A program made the translations under genes and the position numbers. A model generated the notes under the pieces. That model saw only the letters and a program-made list of their open reading frames with translations. It was not told the origin of the DNA and made no database searches. Below, one piece after another: positions 16,903 through 25,992 of a stretch of DNA of 64,000 nucleotides (positions are counted from its first letter, which is position 1; the number at the start of each line of letters is the position of its first letter). The stretch spans positions 1 to 64,000 of the forward strand of contig NZ_BDAV01000007.1 of assembly GCF_001612635.1 (NCBI RefSeq), given 5' to 3'. The stretch is from Nocardia africana NBRC 100379 (GTDB taxonomy: Bacteria; Actinomycetota; Actinomycetes; Mycobacteriales; Mycobacteriaceae).

Positions 16903-18697
16903 GTTCGCGGTGCCAGCCACATTCACCATTGCCGAGGACGAAACCGTCGTCGACTCGGTCTATACCCAGGCCGAGCAGGCTCCGGGACGAGTATTGTTCT
17001 CCCGGCCAATGGGCGACGGCTGGCTCGATGTGACCGCCGAAGAGTTTGCGCGTCTGGTCTCCGCGGTCGCGAAGGGGTTGATCGCCAACGGGATTCAGCC
17101 TGGGGACCGCGTAGTGCTGATGTCGGCGACCCGGTTCGAGTGGACGCTGCTCGACTTCGCGATCTGGGCGGCGGGAGCGGTCACCGTGCCGGTTTACGAT
17201 TCGTCTTCCACCGAGCAGGTGCGGTGGATCCTCGAGGACTCCGGGGCTGCCCTCGCGGTCGTGGAAACCGCCCGGCACAAGGACCTGCTCGACGGCGCGC
17301 CCGACACCCTCCGGCGGATACTGGTCATCGATGATGGGGCCGAAGCCGTCTTGATCGCCGACGGCGAGAGCGTTTCCACCGAACTCCTGCGAGAACGGCT
17401 CGACGGTCTGCGCGCCGGCGCCCTCGCCTCGCTGGTCTACACCTCCGGCACCACCGGTCGCCCCAAGGGCTGCATGCTCACGCACCGCAACCTCCTCTCG
17501 GAGGTGCGCGCCATCCTGAGCGCCAGCATCGGCGAGGTCTCTCGCCCGGGGCAGCGGATGCTCACCTTCCTGCCGCTGGCGCACGTGCTGGCCCGTGCGG
17601 TGTCACTCGCGGCCTTGGAGGGCGGGATGACCCAGGCGCACTGGGCGGACTTCAAGACCATTACCGGGCAGTTCACGCGCTTCCGCCCGCACGCGATTCT
17701 CGGGGTTCCGCGCGTGTTCGAGAAGGTGCGCGACGGCGCGGAAAAGAAGGCACGCGACGGCGGCAAGACCAAGGGGGCAGTGTTCGGATTCGCCGAGCGC
17801 ACCGCGATCCGCTGGAGCGAAAAGCTGGATAGCACAGGCGAATTCGCGCAGCGTCCCTCCCTCCTCCTGCGGATTCAACACGCCCTGTGTGACCGGCTTG
17901 TGTACGCGCCGCTGCGCGAAGCTCTCGGCGGCAACTGCGAATTCGCGATCTCCGGCGGCGGAGCGCTGGCACCGCGGCTGGGCCATTTCTTCCGCGGCGC
18001 CGGCCTCCCGATCTACGAGGGCTACGGCATGACCGAGTCCACCGCAGCGCACTGCGTCAACGTGCCGGGTGCGGTGAAGATCGGCAGCGTGGGACAACCC
18101 CTGGGCGGCAACGCGGTCCGGATCGCCGAGGACGGCGAGATCGAGCTGTCCGGCGGTGTGGTGTTCGCCGGATATTGGCGCAACGAGCAGGGCACGGCCG
18201 CGGCGATGCCCGACGGCTGGCTGCACACCGGTGACATCGGCGTCCTCGACCGGGACGGCTTCGTGTCGATCACCGGCCGCAAGAAGGATCTGCTCATCAC
18301 CGCCGGCGGCAAGAACGTCTCACCCGGTCCGATGGAAGACCGCATCCGGTCCCACACGCTGATCTCGCAAGCCGTCGTCCTCGGCGACGGGCGCCCGTTC
18401 ATCACCGCGCTGATCACCCTCGACCCGGAAGCGTTCACCGCCTGGAAGACCGCCAACAGCAAGCCCGCCAACGCCACCATCGCCGACCTGCGCGCCGACC
18501 CCGCCCTCCGAGCCGAGATCCAACGCGCGATCGACGACGCCAACAGCACCGTCTCCCACGCCGAATCCATCAAGAAATACGCCCTCCTCGACCGCGACCT
18601 CACCGAGGAATCCGGCGAGCTCACCGCCACCCTCAAAGTCAAGCGCCACGTGATCGCCGAACGATTCGCCGCAACGATCGAAAACCTGTACCGGTAG
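16895..18697 (+). CDS. long-chain fatty-acid-CoA ligase (FadD15-like)
   Basis: A 600-residue ANL enzyme of the long-chain FadD15/AMP-binding type. It has P-loop YTSGTTGRPKGCMLTHRNLL (about 178), the PLAHVLARAV and GVPRVFEKV segments characteristic of FadD15-like long-chain synthetases, YGMTEST (about 375), LHTGDIGVLDRDGF and GRKKDLLITAGGKNVSP. The C-terminal Lys lies in ELTATLKVKRHVI. It forms long-chain acyl-CoA from free fatty acid, ATP and CoA. GGAG sits six bases before the ATG at 16895; an ATG at 16889 has no such spacing. It follows a decayed MarR gene and has no obvious co-transcribed partner. Confidence 0.9.
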   Translation: MREFAVPATFTIAEDETVVDSVYTQAEQAPGRVLFSRPMGDGWLDVTAEEFARLVSAVAKGLIANGIQPGDRVVLMSATRFEWTLLDFAIWAAGAVTVPVYDSSSTEQVRWILEDSGAALAVVETARHKDLLDGAPDTLRRILVIDDGAEAVLIADGESVSTELLRERLDGLRAGALASLVYTSGTTGRPKGCMLTHRNLLSEVRAILSASIGEVSRPGQRMLTFLPLAHVLARAVSLAALEGGMTQAHWADFKTITGQFTRFRPHAILGVPRVFEKVRDGAEKKARDGGKTKGAVFGFAERTAIRWSEKLDSTGEFAQRPSLLLRIQHALCDRLVYAPLREALGGNCEFAISGGGALAPRLGHFFRGAGLPIYEGYGMTESTAAHCVNVPGAVKIGSVGQPLGGNAVRIAEDGEIELSGGVVFAGYWRNEQGTAAAMPDGWLHTGDIGVLDRDGFVSITGRKKDLLITAGGKNVSPGPMEDRIRSHTLISQAVVLGDGRPFITALITLDPEAFTAWKTANSKPANATIADLRADPALRAEIQRAIDDANSTVSHAESIKKYALLDRDLTEESGELTATLKVKRHVIAERFAATIENLYR

Positions 18698-18893
18698 CAC
18701 TGACCGTCCAGGAGCTTCCAACACGACACCCGACAAGCGGGGCCTGAAACGGCCACGCCGCATGCCGGAAGACCAATGTGCCGAGGTCATCTGCGACCAG
18801 GTCAAGGGCAGGAAAGTGACTTCCGCAGGCGGGGTGGCGGCGATGTCGCCGCGGTGCGGCCGGGACTCGGCCGGCTGTCTCCATGGTGGCCGG

Positions 18894-19700
18894 TCACGTT
18901 CGGCGTCCGTCGTGGAGTAGCTGGAGCCATAACGTCAGCGCGTGATCTTGAAAGTCTTTCATCTGTTCGATCAGCTCGACGAGTGGCGTCACGGGCGCGA
19001 GTTCCTCCGGTAGCAGCGGGTCGTGCACGATGGTGCTGATTACCGCGCTGCCGAGCAGCAGCGATGTCCGAGCGTTTTCCACAGCTGTGTAGTTGTCGCG
19101 GGTGCGGGCGGCGTCGGTGAGCGCTCGCGATGCCTCCTGCAGGCGGCGTGTCCGCGCCGCGGTGTCCCATAGCCGAGGCACGGCTTCGACGTCGCCCGTG
19201 CTCATCTCGTCGATTCGGTACACGTGGCATTCGGCTGCCGCGCCGAGTCTGGACAATGTGACGCGAAGCCCGTGTGTGCCGTGATCGAGGTTGTTCGGCC
19301 GCAGTGCTACCGCAGGAGTCCAGTGGGCCATACCGGCCAGCGACAACGCGGTGTGGTGTGCGCGCAGGATCGCCCGGTCACTGCGTTTGACGCGGGAGTG
19401 GTCGACCGCGTTCCACGTACCCTCCCATGCCACCATGCGCTCGATGCGGGTTCGCCAACTGCTGACCTCGGTGTAGGCGGGCAGCGCTTCGGTCCGAAGC
19501 GTGTACGAACCCCGCGCGGTGCGGGTGATCTTCCCCTCCGTGCACAGTCTGGCGGCAGACACTCGCATGTTCGCTGGACTCAGCCCCATGATCTCGCCGG
19601 CGAGGGTGAGCATATCCAGCCCGAACTCGACCTGCGGACTGGCTGTCAAAAGATCGAGGATGACACGGGCCGCCGTGGGACGACCATCGACTTGAAACAC
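18894..19700 (-). CDS. PaaX-like transcriptional regulator
   Basis: A 268-residue protein from a GTG at 19700. The N-terminal winged helix (AARVILDLL ... LAGEIMGLSPANMRVSAARL, about residues 10-52), then TARGSYTLRTEA and a C-terminal helical domain, fit the PaaX family, whose members repress phenylacetate or other acyl/aryl-CoA pathways and respond to CoA thioesters. It is divergent from an enoyl-CoA hydratase-CoA ligase pair with only 79 bases between starts, which contain a CTGTT-ACA-AACAG palindrome. Repression of that pair is the natural inference. The C-terminal substrate domain is less well conserved than the head. Confidence 0.75.
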   Translation of the reverse strand: MFQVDGRPTAARVILDLLTASPQVEFGLDMLTLAGEIMGLSPANMRVSAARLCTEGKITRTARGSYTLRTEALPAYTEVSSWRTRIERMVAWEGTWNAVDHSRVKRSDRAILRAHHTALSLAGMAHWTPAVALRPNNLDHGTHGLRVTLSRLGAAAECHVYRIDEMSTGDVEAVPRLWDTAARTRRLQEASRALTDAARTRDNYTAVENARTSLLLGSAVISTIVHDPLLPEELAPVTPLVELIEQMKDFQDHALTLWLQLLHDGRRT

Positions 19701-19724
19701 AATGCGATCCTACTCTGTTCAAAT

Positions 19725-19737
19725 CTGTTACAAACAG
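19725..19737. promoter_or_regulatory. palindrome between paaX-like and enoyl-CoA hydratase genes
   Basis: A perfect 5-3-5 palindrome CTGTTACAAACAG, 24 bases from the regulator start and 42 from the hydratase GTG. A further CTGTT lies at about 19713. The spacing fits an autoregulatory operator for the PaaX-like protein. Confidence 0.42.
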
Positions 19738-19779
19738 CTATGGTCTGGGCAACGTCAACCGACCCTTAGGAGGCCGGCT

Positions 19780-20598
19780 GTGCCGTCCGACCTTTCCCAT
19801 TCCCCTGAGCATCGTGCGACGGATGTCCTCGTCGAGCGCGACGGCGGGGTGACCACCATCGTGCTCAACCGTCCGGATCGGCGTAATGCAGTCGACGGTC
19901 CGATGGCGGCGCAGCTGCGTGAGGCATTCGTTCGGTTCGAAGCCGACGACACCCAGCGCGTGGCCATACTGTGGGGGGCCGGCGGAACATTCTGCGCCGG
20001 TGCGGATCTCACAGCTGTCGCAGATCCGCACCGTCGCCACGAACTCGACCCCGCCGGCGGCGGCTGCGGGCCGATGGGGCCGACTCGTATGGCCCTCAGC
20101 AAGCCTTTGATCGCCGCAGTGAGCGGATATGCGGTGGCGGGCGGACTCGAGCTTGCACTTCTCGCGGACCTGCGTATCTGCGAGCAGGATTCAACATTCG
20201 GCGTCTTCTGCAGACGATGGGGCGTACCTCTGATCGACGGCGGGACGGTGCGACTTCCGCGGATCGTCGGGCAGGGACGCGCGCTGGACATGATCCTCAC
20301 CGGCCGTCCGGTCGGCGCCGACGAGGCGCTGTCTTTCGGCCTGGTCAATCGGATCGTCGAGACCGGCACCTCGCTGGAAGCAGCACGCGGGATCGCGGAC
20401 CAGTTGCTGGAGTTCCCCCAGGAATGCATGCTGGCCGACCGCATTTCCACCTACCGCTCTTTCGACATGCCGCTCGATGCCGCGCTCCGGGCAGAAGGAG
20501 CCGCCGGCGCACCGATCGTCGACCGCGAGGGCGTCACCGGTGCTGCACGGTTCGTATCCGGGGCCGGTCGCCACGGCAGCTTCACCCGCACATCCTGA
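19780..20598 (+). CDS. enoyl-CoA hydratase/isomerase (crotonase family)
   Basis: A 272-residue crotonase. The oxyanion-hole segments GGTFCAGADLTAV (about 62-74) and AVSGYAVAGGLELALLADLR (about 103-122) are intact. The crotonase catalytic Glu region (about residue 133) reads FGVFCRRWGVPLIDGGTVRL; the Asp in IDGG could take part in catalysis. The GTG start at 19780 has a strong AGGAGG seven bases upstream. It is followed after 45 bases by a CoA ligase on the same strand, and lies at the left edge of the polyketide-type cluster. It may hydrate or isomerise an enoyl-CoA derived from the product or a starter unit. Confidence 0.85.
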   Translation: MPSDLSHSPEHRATDVLVERDGGVTTIVLNRPDRRNAVDGPMAAQLREAFVRFEADDTQRVAILWGAGGTFCAGADLTAVADPHRRHELDPAGGGCGPMGPTRMALSKPLIAAVSGYAVAGGLELALLADLRICEQDSTFGVFCRRWGVPLIDGGTVRLPRIVGQGRALDMILTGRPVGADEALSFGLVNRIVETGTSLEAARGIADQLLEFPQECMLADRISTYRSFDMPLDAALRAEGAAGAPIVDREGVTGAARFVSGAGRHGSFTRTS

Positions 20599-20643
20599 TC
20601 CCGAGACGAAACAGCCTTTCCAACACAAGAAAGAACCTTCCCG

Positions 20644-22194
20644 ATGAGCCCACTGACCCGAGACCTGATCGTGCGGGGAGCCCGCCAGCACAGCGAGCGG
20701 ACAGCCGTGATCTGCGCAGACCGGCGTATGACGTTCCGCGAGGTCGACGACCTCAGCAGCCGGCTGGCACATGCCATGCTCGAGCAAGGGTGCGAACACC
20801 GGTCACGAGTCGCACTGCTGGTCAACAACAGCATCTACAGCGTCCCGACCGACTTCGCGTGCGTCAAGGCCGGCGTCAACCGCGTGCCACTCAATTCGCG
20901 GCTCTCGGTCGAGGAGCACAGCCGAATGATCGCCGAAACCGGCTGCACCGCCCTGTTCTACGGACCGGACCTTGCCGATCGCGCGCGGCACCTGGCGCAG
21001 GAGTTCCCCGGACTGCGATGTGTGGGCCTGGAATCCTCATTCGACAACACCCCGGCCCTCTACGAGGTCGCGGCCACCATGCCCACCACCCTGCCCGACG
21101 TCGCGATCGAACCGGACGATGTGATCTTGACCCTGTTCACCTCCGGCACCACCGGTGTCCTCAAAGCAGCGCAGCACACCCAGCGCACATACGCGGCGAT
21201 CGCCCGCAACGTGTTGCTCAACCTCCTACCGGTCGCCCCCGACGACGTGATGGCGCACTCGGCCTCACTCATCCACGCGAGCGGGGTATTCGTCCTCCCG
21301 TTCTGGTTACGTGGCGCCACCACGTTGGTGCTCCCCGGCTTCGACCCCGACACCTTCTTCGAGCAGATCGCCACCCATCGCGTCACCTCGACCATCCTGG
21401 TTCCGACAATGGTCCAGATGCTGTTGCAGCGCACCAGCTTCGACCCAGCCCTCGTATCGTCGCTGCGCTACCTGATATATGGCGCGTCCCCAATGCCACT
21501 GGTCACGATCGAACAAGCGATGACCGCGCTGCCCGGCGTGCAGTTCCTGCAGTACTACGGACAGACCGAAGCTCCTCTTTGCCTCACGGTCCTGCGTCAC
21601 GAGGACCACCACGGTGAACGGTTGCGCTCGTGCGGGCAGCCCGCACTCGATGTCGAGATCAGACTTCTCGACGAAGACGGTGAGGATGTCGAGCCGGGAA
21701 CACCCGGGGAGATCGTGGTGCGCTCACCTGCCGCCGCGGTCGGGTACTTCAACGCACCGGACCTCAACGAGGTGACCTTCACCGAAGGCGGTTGGGTGCA
21801 CACACGCGACATTGGCGTCTTCGATGAGCACGGCTTCCTCTACCTCAAAGACCGGCTCTCGGACATGATCATCTCCGGCGGATACAACGTCTACCCTCGG
21901 GAGGTCGAGGAGCGGCTGCTCGCCCATCCTGCTGTCGCCGAAGCGATCGTCGTCGGAACACCCGACCCGATCTGGGTCGAGGCCGTGACCGCCGTGGTCG
22001 TGCTGGCGCCCGGCTACGACGAATCCGAACAACTCCGCACCGAACTGGTCACCTTTGTCGCCGAAGGCTTGGCCTCCTACAAGAAACCCCGCAACATCTT
22101 GTTCCGGTCGTCCGTGCCCAAGACAGCAGTGGGCAAACTCGACAGGAAGAGCCTCCGTCAGGAGTTGGGCCACCAGAGCGAGCCGACAGCCTAG
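20644..22194 (+). CDS. acyl-CoA synthetase (FadD-like ANL enzyme)
   Basis: A 516-residue ANL ligase. P-loop FTSGTTGVLKAAQHTQRTYA (about 165) has Leu in place of the usual Pro before the Lys. QYYGQTEAP (A5), VHTRDIGVFDEHGFL and DRLSDMIISGGYNVYPREVE (A7-A8) and the C-terminal KTAVGKLDRKSL lysine motif are present. Note R in HTRDIG where most relatives have GD. It is co-directional with the enoyl-CoA hydratase. It may activate a carboxylic acid precursor or a released product as a CoA thioester. Substrate class (medium-chain or aryl) cannot be assigned from sequence alone. Confidence 0.85.
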   Translation: MSPLTRDLIVRGARQHSERTAVICADRRMTFREVDDLSSRLAHAMLEQGCEHRSRVALLVNNSIYSVPTDFACVKAGVNRVPLNSRLSVEEHSRMIAETGCTALFYGPDLADRARHLAQEFPGLRCVGLESSFDNTPALYEVAATMPTTLPDVAIEPDDVILTLFTSGTTGVLKAAQHTQRTYAAIARNVLLNLLPVAPDDVMAHSASLIHASGVFVLPFWLRGATTLVLPGFDPDTFFEQIATHRVTSTILVPTMVQMLLQRTSFDPALVSSLRYLIYGASPMPLVTIEQAMTALPGVQFLQYYGQTEAPLCLTVLRHEDHHGERLRSCGQPALDVEIRLLDEDGEDVEPGTPGEIVVRSPAAAVGYFNAPDLNEVTFTEGGWVHTRDIGVFDEHGFLYLKDRLSDMIISGGYNVYPREVEERLLAHPAVAEAIVVGTPDPIWVEAVTAVVVLAPGYDESEQLRTELVTFVAEGLASYKKPRNILFRSSVPKTAVGKLDRKSLRQELGHQSEPTA

Positions 22195-22577
22195 CCGAAC
22201 CAGGCAGTCCCGCGACGCGTCGAGCCGTCGGCAAGTCGCGGCATCGTCTCCGCCGGTTTGCACGCAGCGCTGCAAGCCGCTCCAAGGACCACCGATTGCG
22301 TCGCTCGCAGACGGGACCTACACAGTCAGAGGCGACGTTGCCGCCAGCAGCGCAACATTTCCGGCAGGTGGCACCGTTAGTCGGTGAGAGCACAGTGTCG
22401 TCACCGATTCGGGTTGCGGGTTCTGAAGCGTCCGGTGCTGTGGTTCAGCGGAGGCGGGCGAGCGCTGCTTGTGCAGCGTGGAAGCCACCCATGCTGTGGC
22501 CGCCTGCGCCGGGCAGGGTGCGGAGGCGCCCAAGCCTGCGCCGAGTCCGCCGGTGCGCGGGTTCGGCGCGACGCCCG
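22195..22577. other. convergent intergenic region with a possible gene-tail remnant
   Basis: 383 bases between the convergent ligase and acyl-CoA dehydrogenase genes. On the minus strand around 22450-22560 one frame reads LPGAGGHSMGGFHAAQAALA before a stop. The Gly-rich tail vaguely resembles the C-terminus of FAD-dependent dehydrogenases, but no upstream part exists. No strong terminator hairpin was found by eye. Confidence 0.25.
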
Positions 22578-23738
22578 CTATCTGCGACCGACTTTCGGTA
22601 GGCCCAGGGCTACCTCGGACACCATGTCGCGCATCACCTCGTTGACGCCGCCGCCGAAGGTGATCACGACGTTCCGTTTGGCGTGCACGTCCAGCGCTTT
22701 CACTGTCTGCGCGGTGAGCGGGTCGGCGAAGTCTCCCCAGGCGTAGACGATGTCTTCCGCGATGCGGGCCACGCGCTGGACCCGGGTGGTGTGGAAAACT
22801 TTGGACGCCGACGCATCCGCCTGGCTGGGCCCGTCCGGACCCGTGGAGGCCACCACCCGCCAATTCATGATGTCGTTGACCCGCAGCACCGCGAGAATTT
22901 CACCCAGACATTCGCGCACATCGTCTCGATCGAGAAGTCCGGCAGCGACGGCCCACTGATATACCAGGTCGTAGATGGCGGCGATCCGGCCGGACGGACT
23001 GAGCATCACGCGTTCGTGATTGAGCTGGGAGATCAGATACTCGACGCCGTTGTTCTCTTCGCCCACCAGCATCGAGGCTGGAACCCGCACGTTACGGAAG
23101 TAGGTGGCGTTGGTGTGGTGCGCCCCGTCGAGCGAAATGATCGGAGTGCAGCTGAATCCGGGGTCCTTGGTGTCGACGATCAGGATCGACAGGCCGCGGT
23201 GACGCGACTCGCGCGTACCCGTGCGGGCCGCCAGCCAGATGTAATCGGCGGTGTGCCCACCGGTTGTGTAGGTCTTCTGGCCGTTCACGAGATAGGAACC
23301 GTCGGACTGCTTCTTCGCCGTAGTCGTCAGCGAGAAGAGGTCGGTCCCGGCGTCGGGCTCGGTATAGCCGATCGCGAATTCGATCTCACCACGCAGGATT
23401 CCGGGCAGAAAGCGCTGCTTCTGTTCATGAGTTCCATACCGCAACAGCGTCGGACCGACCGTTTGCAGAGTGACAGATGAGAGCGGAATGCTCGCCCGCA
23501 CCGCTTCGGACTCGAAGATCTGTTGTTCGAGAGCACCGAATCCCCTGCCCCCGAACTCCTTCGGCCATCCCACACCGAGCCAGCCGTCGGCGCCGAGCCG
23601 ACGCACGATGCGTTGCGCGACGGGGCCGTGCCGATCGTGCAGTAGTTCCCGCGCGTCCTGGTCGCTCACGATGGAGCGGAAGTACGTACGGATTTCCTGT
23701 TGCAGCGCCTGTTGCTGCGGTGTCAGAGCGATGAACAT
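22578..23738 (-). CDS. acyl-CoA dehydrogenase, large (catalytic-type) subunit
   Basis: A 386-residue acyl-CoA dehydrogenase of the FadE26/FadE29 type. IGYTEPDAGTDLFSL (FAD/substrate region, about 127), NGQKTYTTGGHTADYIWLAA (about 154) and the C-terminal TFGGGVNEVMRDMVSEVALG are present. The Glu in NEVMRD is a candidate catalytic base. It introduces a C2-C3 double bond into an acyl thioester with FAD. The downstream subunit-like gene starts 16 bases inside... on the same strand the neighbour at 23723-24772 ends overlapping this start, so the two form a heteromeric pair as in actinobacterial alpha2beta2 dehydrogenases. A matching pair lies at 29.1-31.4 kb. Confidence 0.87.
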   Translation of the reverse strand: MFIALTPQQQALQQEIRTYFRSIVSDQDARELLHDRHGPVAQRIVRRLGADGWLGVGWPKEFGGRGFGALEQQIFESEAVRASIPLSSVTLQTVGPTLLRYGTHEQKQRFLPGILRGEIEFAIGYTEPDAGTDLFSLTTTAKKQSDGSYLVNGQKTYTTGGHTADYIWLAARTGTRESRHRGLSILIVDTKDPGFSCTPIISLDGAHHTNATYFRNVRVPASMLVGEENNGVEYLISQLNHERVMLSPSGRIAAIYDLVYQWAVAAGLLDRDDVRECLGEILAVLRVNDIMNWRVVASTGPDGPSQADASASKVFHTTRVQRVARIAEDIVYAWGDFADPLTAQTVKALDVHAKRNVVITFGGGVNEVMRDMVSEVALGLPKVGRR

Positions 23739-24772
23739 CGTGTACCCAGCCTCCTGAGATTGTGCCGCTCACCGCCGCAATGCCGGACCACATCCTTGGC
23801 CAGCGAGAAATACCGGTGCATCGGATAGGTGACGTCGACTCCCAAACCCCCGTGCAGGTGATGACACATCTGCATCGCCGCGCGGCCCTCGCCGGCGAAC
23901 ATGAACAGTGCCGCGTCCAGTTCGGTACTCGGCCGGTCGCCGTTGTCGATGCTCCAATTGCAGAACAACGACACCGATTCCAGTGCGGTGGCCAGCACAT
24001 AGATATCGGCGATTTCCTGCGATGCCGCCTGGAAGGTCGCCAGCGGACGTCCGAACTGAGTTCTCGACCCGAGGTGGGAGGCGGTGAGTTTCACTGCGCC
24101 ACTGAGCAACCCGCTCGCATAGGACAGGAAGACCGCGCGGTACAGGTCGGCATACAGATCGCGCTCGTGCGCACACTCCGGCCACAAGGCGGTGAACCGC
24201 GCGTCGGTGAGTTCGAATTGCACATCGGCGGGAGCATCGGACTGCTCTGTGCGAAGCGAAGACTCGACTGACGTCGCTGTCGCGGTCCGCGCGTCGACCT
24301 TCACCAGAACGGGTCCCGCGGTGGTGGGGGCGAGCAGCCATTGTGCGTGCTCGGCTCGAGGCGCAGCGGCGAATCGGCCGGAAATCGTCGGCTGTTGCGT
24401 GCCTGCCACAACCTTCGGCGCCGGCAATTCCGCCCCGCCCGCACTTCCCGGACTCACGGCCGTCACCTGCCCGTCGAGCACGCCGGAACACCAGTCGGCC
24501 ACCATCGCGGCCGGTGCCCGTGAAGCCACCAGCCCAGCGATACTCGTCCCCAGTACCGGTGTCGCGAGCGCTGCCTCCCCCAGCGCCCGGGCCACGATCC
24601 CCACCTCGACAGCCCCGAGTCCGGCTCCACCGAATTTCTCGGGAAATCCCAGAATGTGCAGGCCGGCGTCACACAGCAGCGGCCACGCCGCTGCGGAGGC
24701 CGGTTCCCGCGACAGTACTCCTCGGACCGCCTCGTCCACAGCGAGCTGTGTTTCATCGAATCCGAAATCCAT
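23723..24772 (-). CDS. acyl-CoA dehydrogenase, small (partner-type) subunit
   Basis: A 349-residue acyl-CoA dehydrogenase-fold protein with weaker motifs than its neighbour: GFPEKFGGAGLGAVEVGIVA near residue 42, TQFGRPLATFQAASQEIADI near 240 and HHLHGGLGVDVTYPMHRYFS near 316. The consensus YTEP.AG.D FAD-contact segment and the catalytic NE..RD motif are absent. This is typical of the non-catalytic or FAD-sharing subunit in heterotetrameric FadE pairs. It overlaps the following gene by 16 bases, supporting a complex. It lies downstream of the two dehydratase-like genes in the leftward group 25.7 to 22.6 kb. Confidence 0.82.
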   Translation of the reverse strand: MDFGFDETQLAVDEAVRGVLSREPASAAAWPLLCDAGLHILGFPEKFGGAGLGAVEVGIVARALGEAALATPVLGTSIAGLVASRAPAAMVADWCSGVLDGQVTAVSPGSAGGAELPAPKVVAGTQQPTISGRFAAAPRAEHAQWLLAPTTAGPVLVKVDARTATATSVESSLRTEQSDAPADVQFELTDARFTALWPECAHERDLYADLYRAVFLSYASGLLSGAVKLTASHLGSRTQFGRPLATFQAASQEIADIYVLATALESVSLFCNWSIDNGDRPSTELDAALFMFAGEGRAAMQMCHHLHGGLGVDVTYPMHRYFSLAKDVVRHCGGERHNLRRLGTRCSSL

Positions 24773-24813
24773 CTACCAGCCCTCTCCGGAGAACGAACGT
24801 CGTCGGTCGCGCA

Positions 24814-25314
24814 TCATGTGATCACTCGCTTGGGCCGCAATGCCAGGATCACCTGCTCGATCCGCATCACCGTGCTGTCGCCGACGGTACTGTGCCCGCT
24901 GATAATGGCGTTGTCGCCGATGACGCGGTGGATCCGTACGTGGTGGTACACGACATCGCCGGGCACGACGGGCTCGTCGAAATGCACGCCGGTCACACCG
25001 CCGAGGATCGGCACGTCGTCTCCGAGGCCCCGTTCCGGGCGCCACGCCTGGGACAGGAGCACCGCTGCCGCCTGGCCGAACGATTCCACCAGTAGCGAAC
25101 TCGGATACGAATAGTCGGATCCGCCGACGCCTTCGTACCACACGGCTTCCACTGTGATCGCCTTGACGCCGGTCACTCGTTCACCGGGGATCAGTTCGAC
25201 GATTCCGTCGATCAAGAGTGCCGGCGGACGATGGGGAAGCAATGCCATGATCTGTTCCGGCCCCAGCACACTCACCCGACCGGACCGACCCCCTCCGGCG
25301 CTCACCGCCCGCAC
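24814..25314 (-). CDS. FabZ-like hotdog dehydratase partner lacking the catalytic His
   Basis: A 166-residue hotdog protein. LLPHRPPALLIDGIVELIPG (about 25-44) is the FabZ N-terminal signature, and LLVESFGQAAAVL (Glu at about residue 77) matches the FabZ Glu helix. Where FabZ has a His-Phe-Pro-Gly motif this protein reads SDYSYPSS, so the catalytic His is missing while the Glu remains. The gene overlaps the next dehydratase (25302-25730), which has the opposite full set. Together they look like a heterodimeric dehydratase of the ApeI/ApeP kind. Inactive alone; a partner or chaperone-like role is inferred. Confidence 0.78.
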   Translation of the reverse strand: MRAVSAGGGRSGRVSVLGPEQIMALLPHRPPALLIDGIVELIPGERVTGVKAITVEAVWYEGVGGSDYSYPSSLLVESFGQAAAVLLSQAWRPERGLGDDVPILGGVTGVHFDEPVVPGDVVYHHVRIHRVIGDNAIISGHSTVGDSTVMRIEQVILALRPKRVIT

Positions 25315-25730
25315 CTTCGGTAGCGCAAGCGGATTCGAGCTGCCGGCTCCGGTTTACCGTCTCCACTTTGTGAGCTGATCGTGGCCGTATATCCACAATC
25401 GTCCTCGGCGGTGGTCGTCCGGCCCGCGACGACGATGCGGTCGCCGGGAAAGACCGGATGCAGAAACCGGGCGTGTTCGATCCCGCACAGCAGCATCGAT
25501 ATTCCGTGCTCGGCAGCGTGTATCACCGCAACCCGGTGCACGGACTCGACGAGACACACCCCGGGAAAGATGAGGAATCCGGGGTAGTGCCCGCGAAAGA
25601 TCGCCTCGTCGGCGGGTACCGTCCACGACGCACAGAATTCCCGAGGGTCGGTGCGCCGCTGCCAATCTATCGGTTCACGGACCGGACTCGCGTTCGGCAA
25701 GTCACGGGGCACGTAGCCGAGAACAGGCAT
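25302..25730 (-). CDS. FabA/FabZ-like 3-hydroxyacyl-ACP dehydratase
   Basis: A 142-residue hotdog dehydratase. FRGHYPGFLIFPGVCLVESV carries the catalytic His48 and Glu62. The start at 25730 follows AGGAGGTGGGAGAGG, an unusually strong ribosome-binding site. It overlaps the His-less partner by 13 bases. It would dehydrate 3-hydroxyacyl-ACP to a trans-enoyl-ACP during chain elongation; with no enoyl reductase in the cluster, successive cycles would give a polyene. It is the first gene of the leftward group that also encodes the first acyl-CoA dehydrogenase pair. Confidence 0.82.
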   Translation of the reverse strand: MPVLGYVPRDLPNASPVREPIDWQRRTDPREFCASWTVPADEAIFRGHYPGFLIFPGVCLVESVHRVAVIHAAEHGISMLLCGIEHARFLHPVFPGDRIVVAGRTTTAEDDCGYTATISSQSGDGKPEPAARIRLRYRRCGR

Positions 25731-25759
25731 CCTCTCCCACCTCCTGAGATGAGCTCGAG

Positions 25760-25785
25760 CGATACCGTCGGACGAGCGGGTATCG
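25760..25785. promoter_or_regulatory. inverted repeat in the divergent dehydratase/methyltransferase promoter region
   Basis: CGATACC at 25760-25766 is matched by GGTATCG at 25779-25785 (12-base spacer). It is a perfect 7-base dyad sitting between the divergent dehydratase and methyltransferase genes, so it could bind the cluster's LuxR-type or another regulator. Confidence 0.4.
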
Positions 25786-25992
25786 GGGCCAGCCGAATGT
25801 AAATGCGCACCATGCGATTTCGGCCCCCGCTGGCATCTACCGGACAACGACCTCCGCCGCGGACGGTCCCCGCACGACAGCTTCCTGCGAGTGCCCGAAT
25901 TCCACCCGCGCCCACCGGTAGATCTCGGGTTGGCGCGGTCGCGCGCTGTTCGTGGCCGGTTCGGGTCGGCCACAGTGACGACGGGAGAAGCC

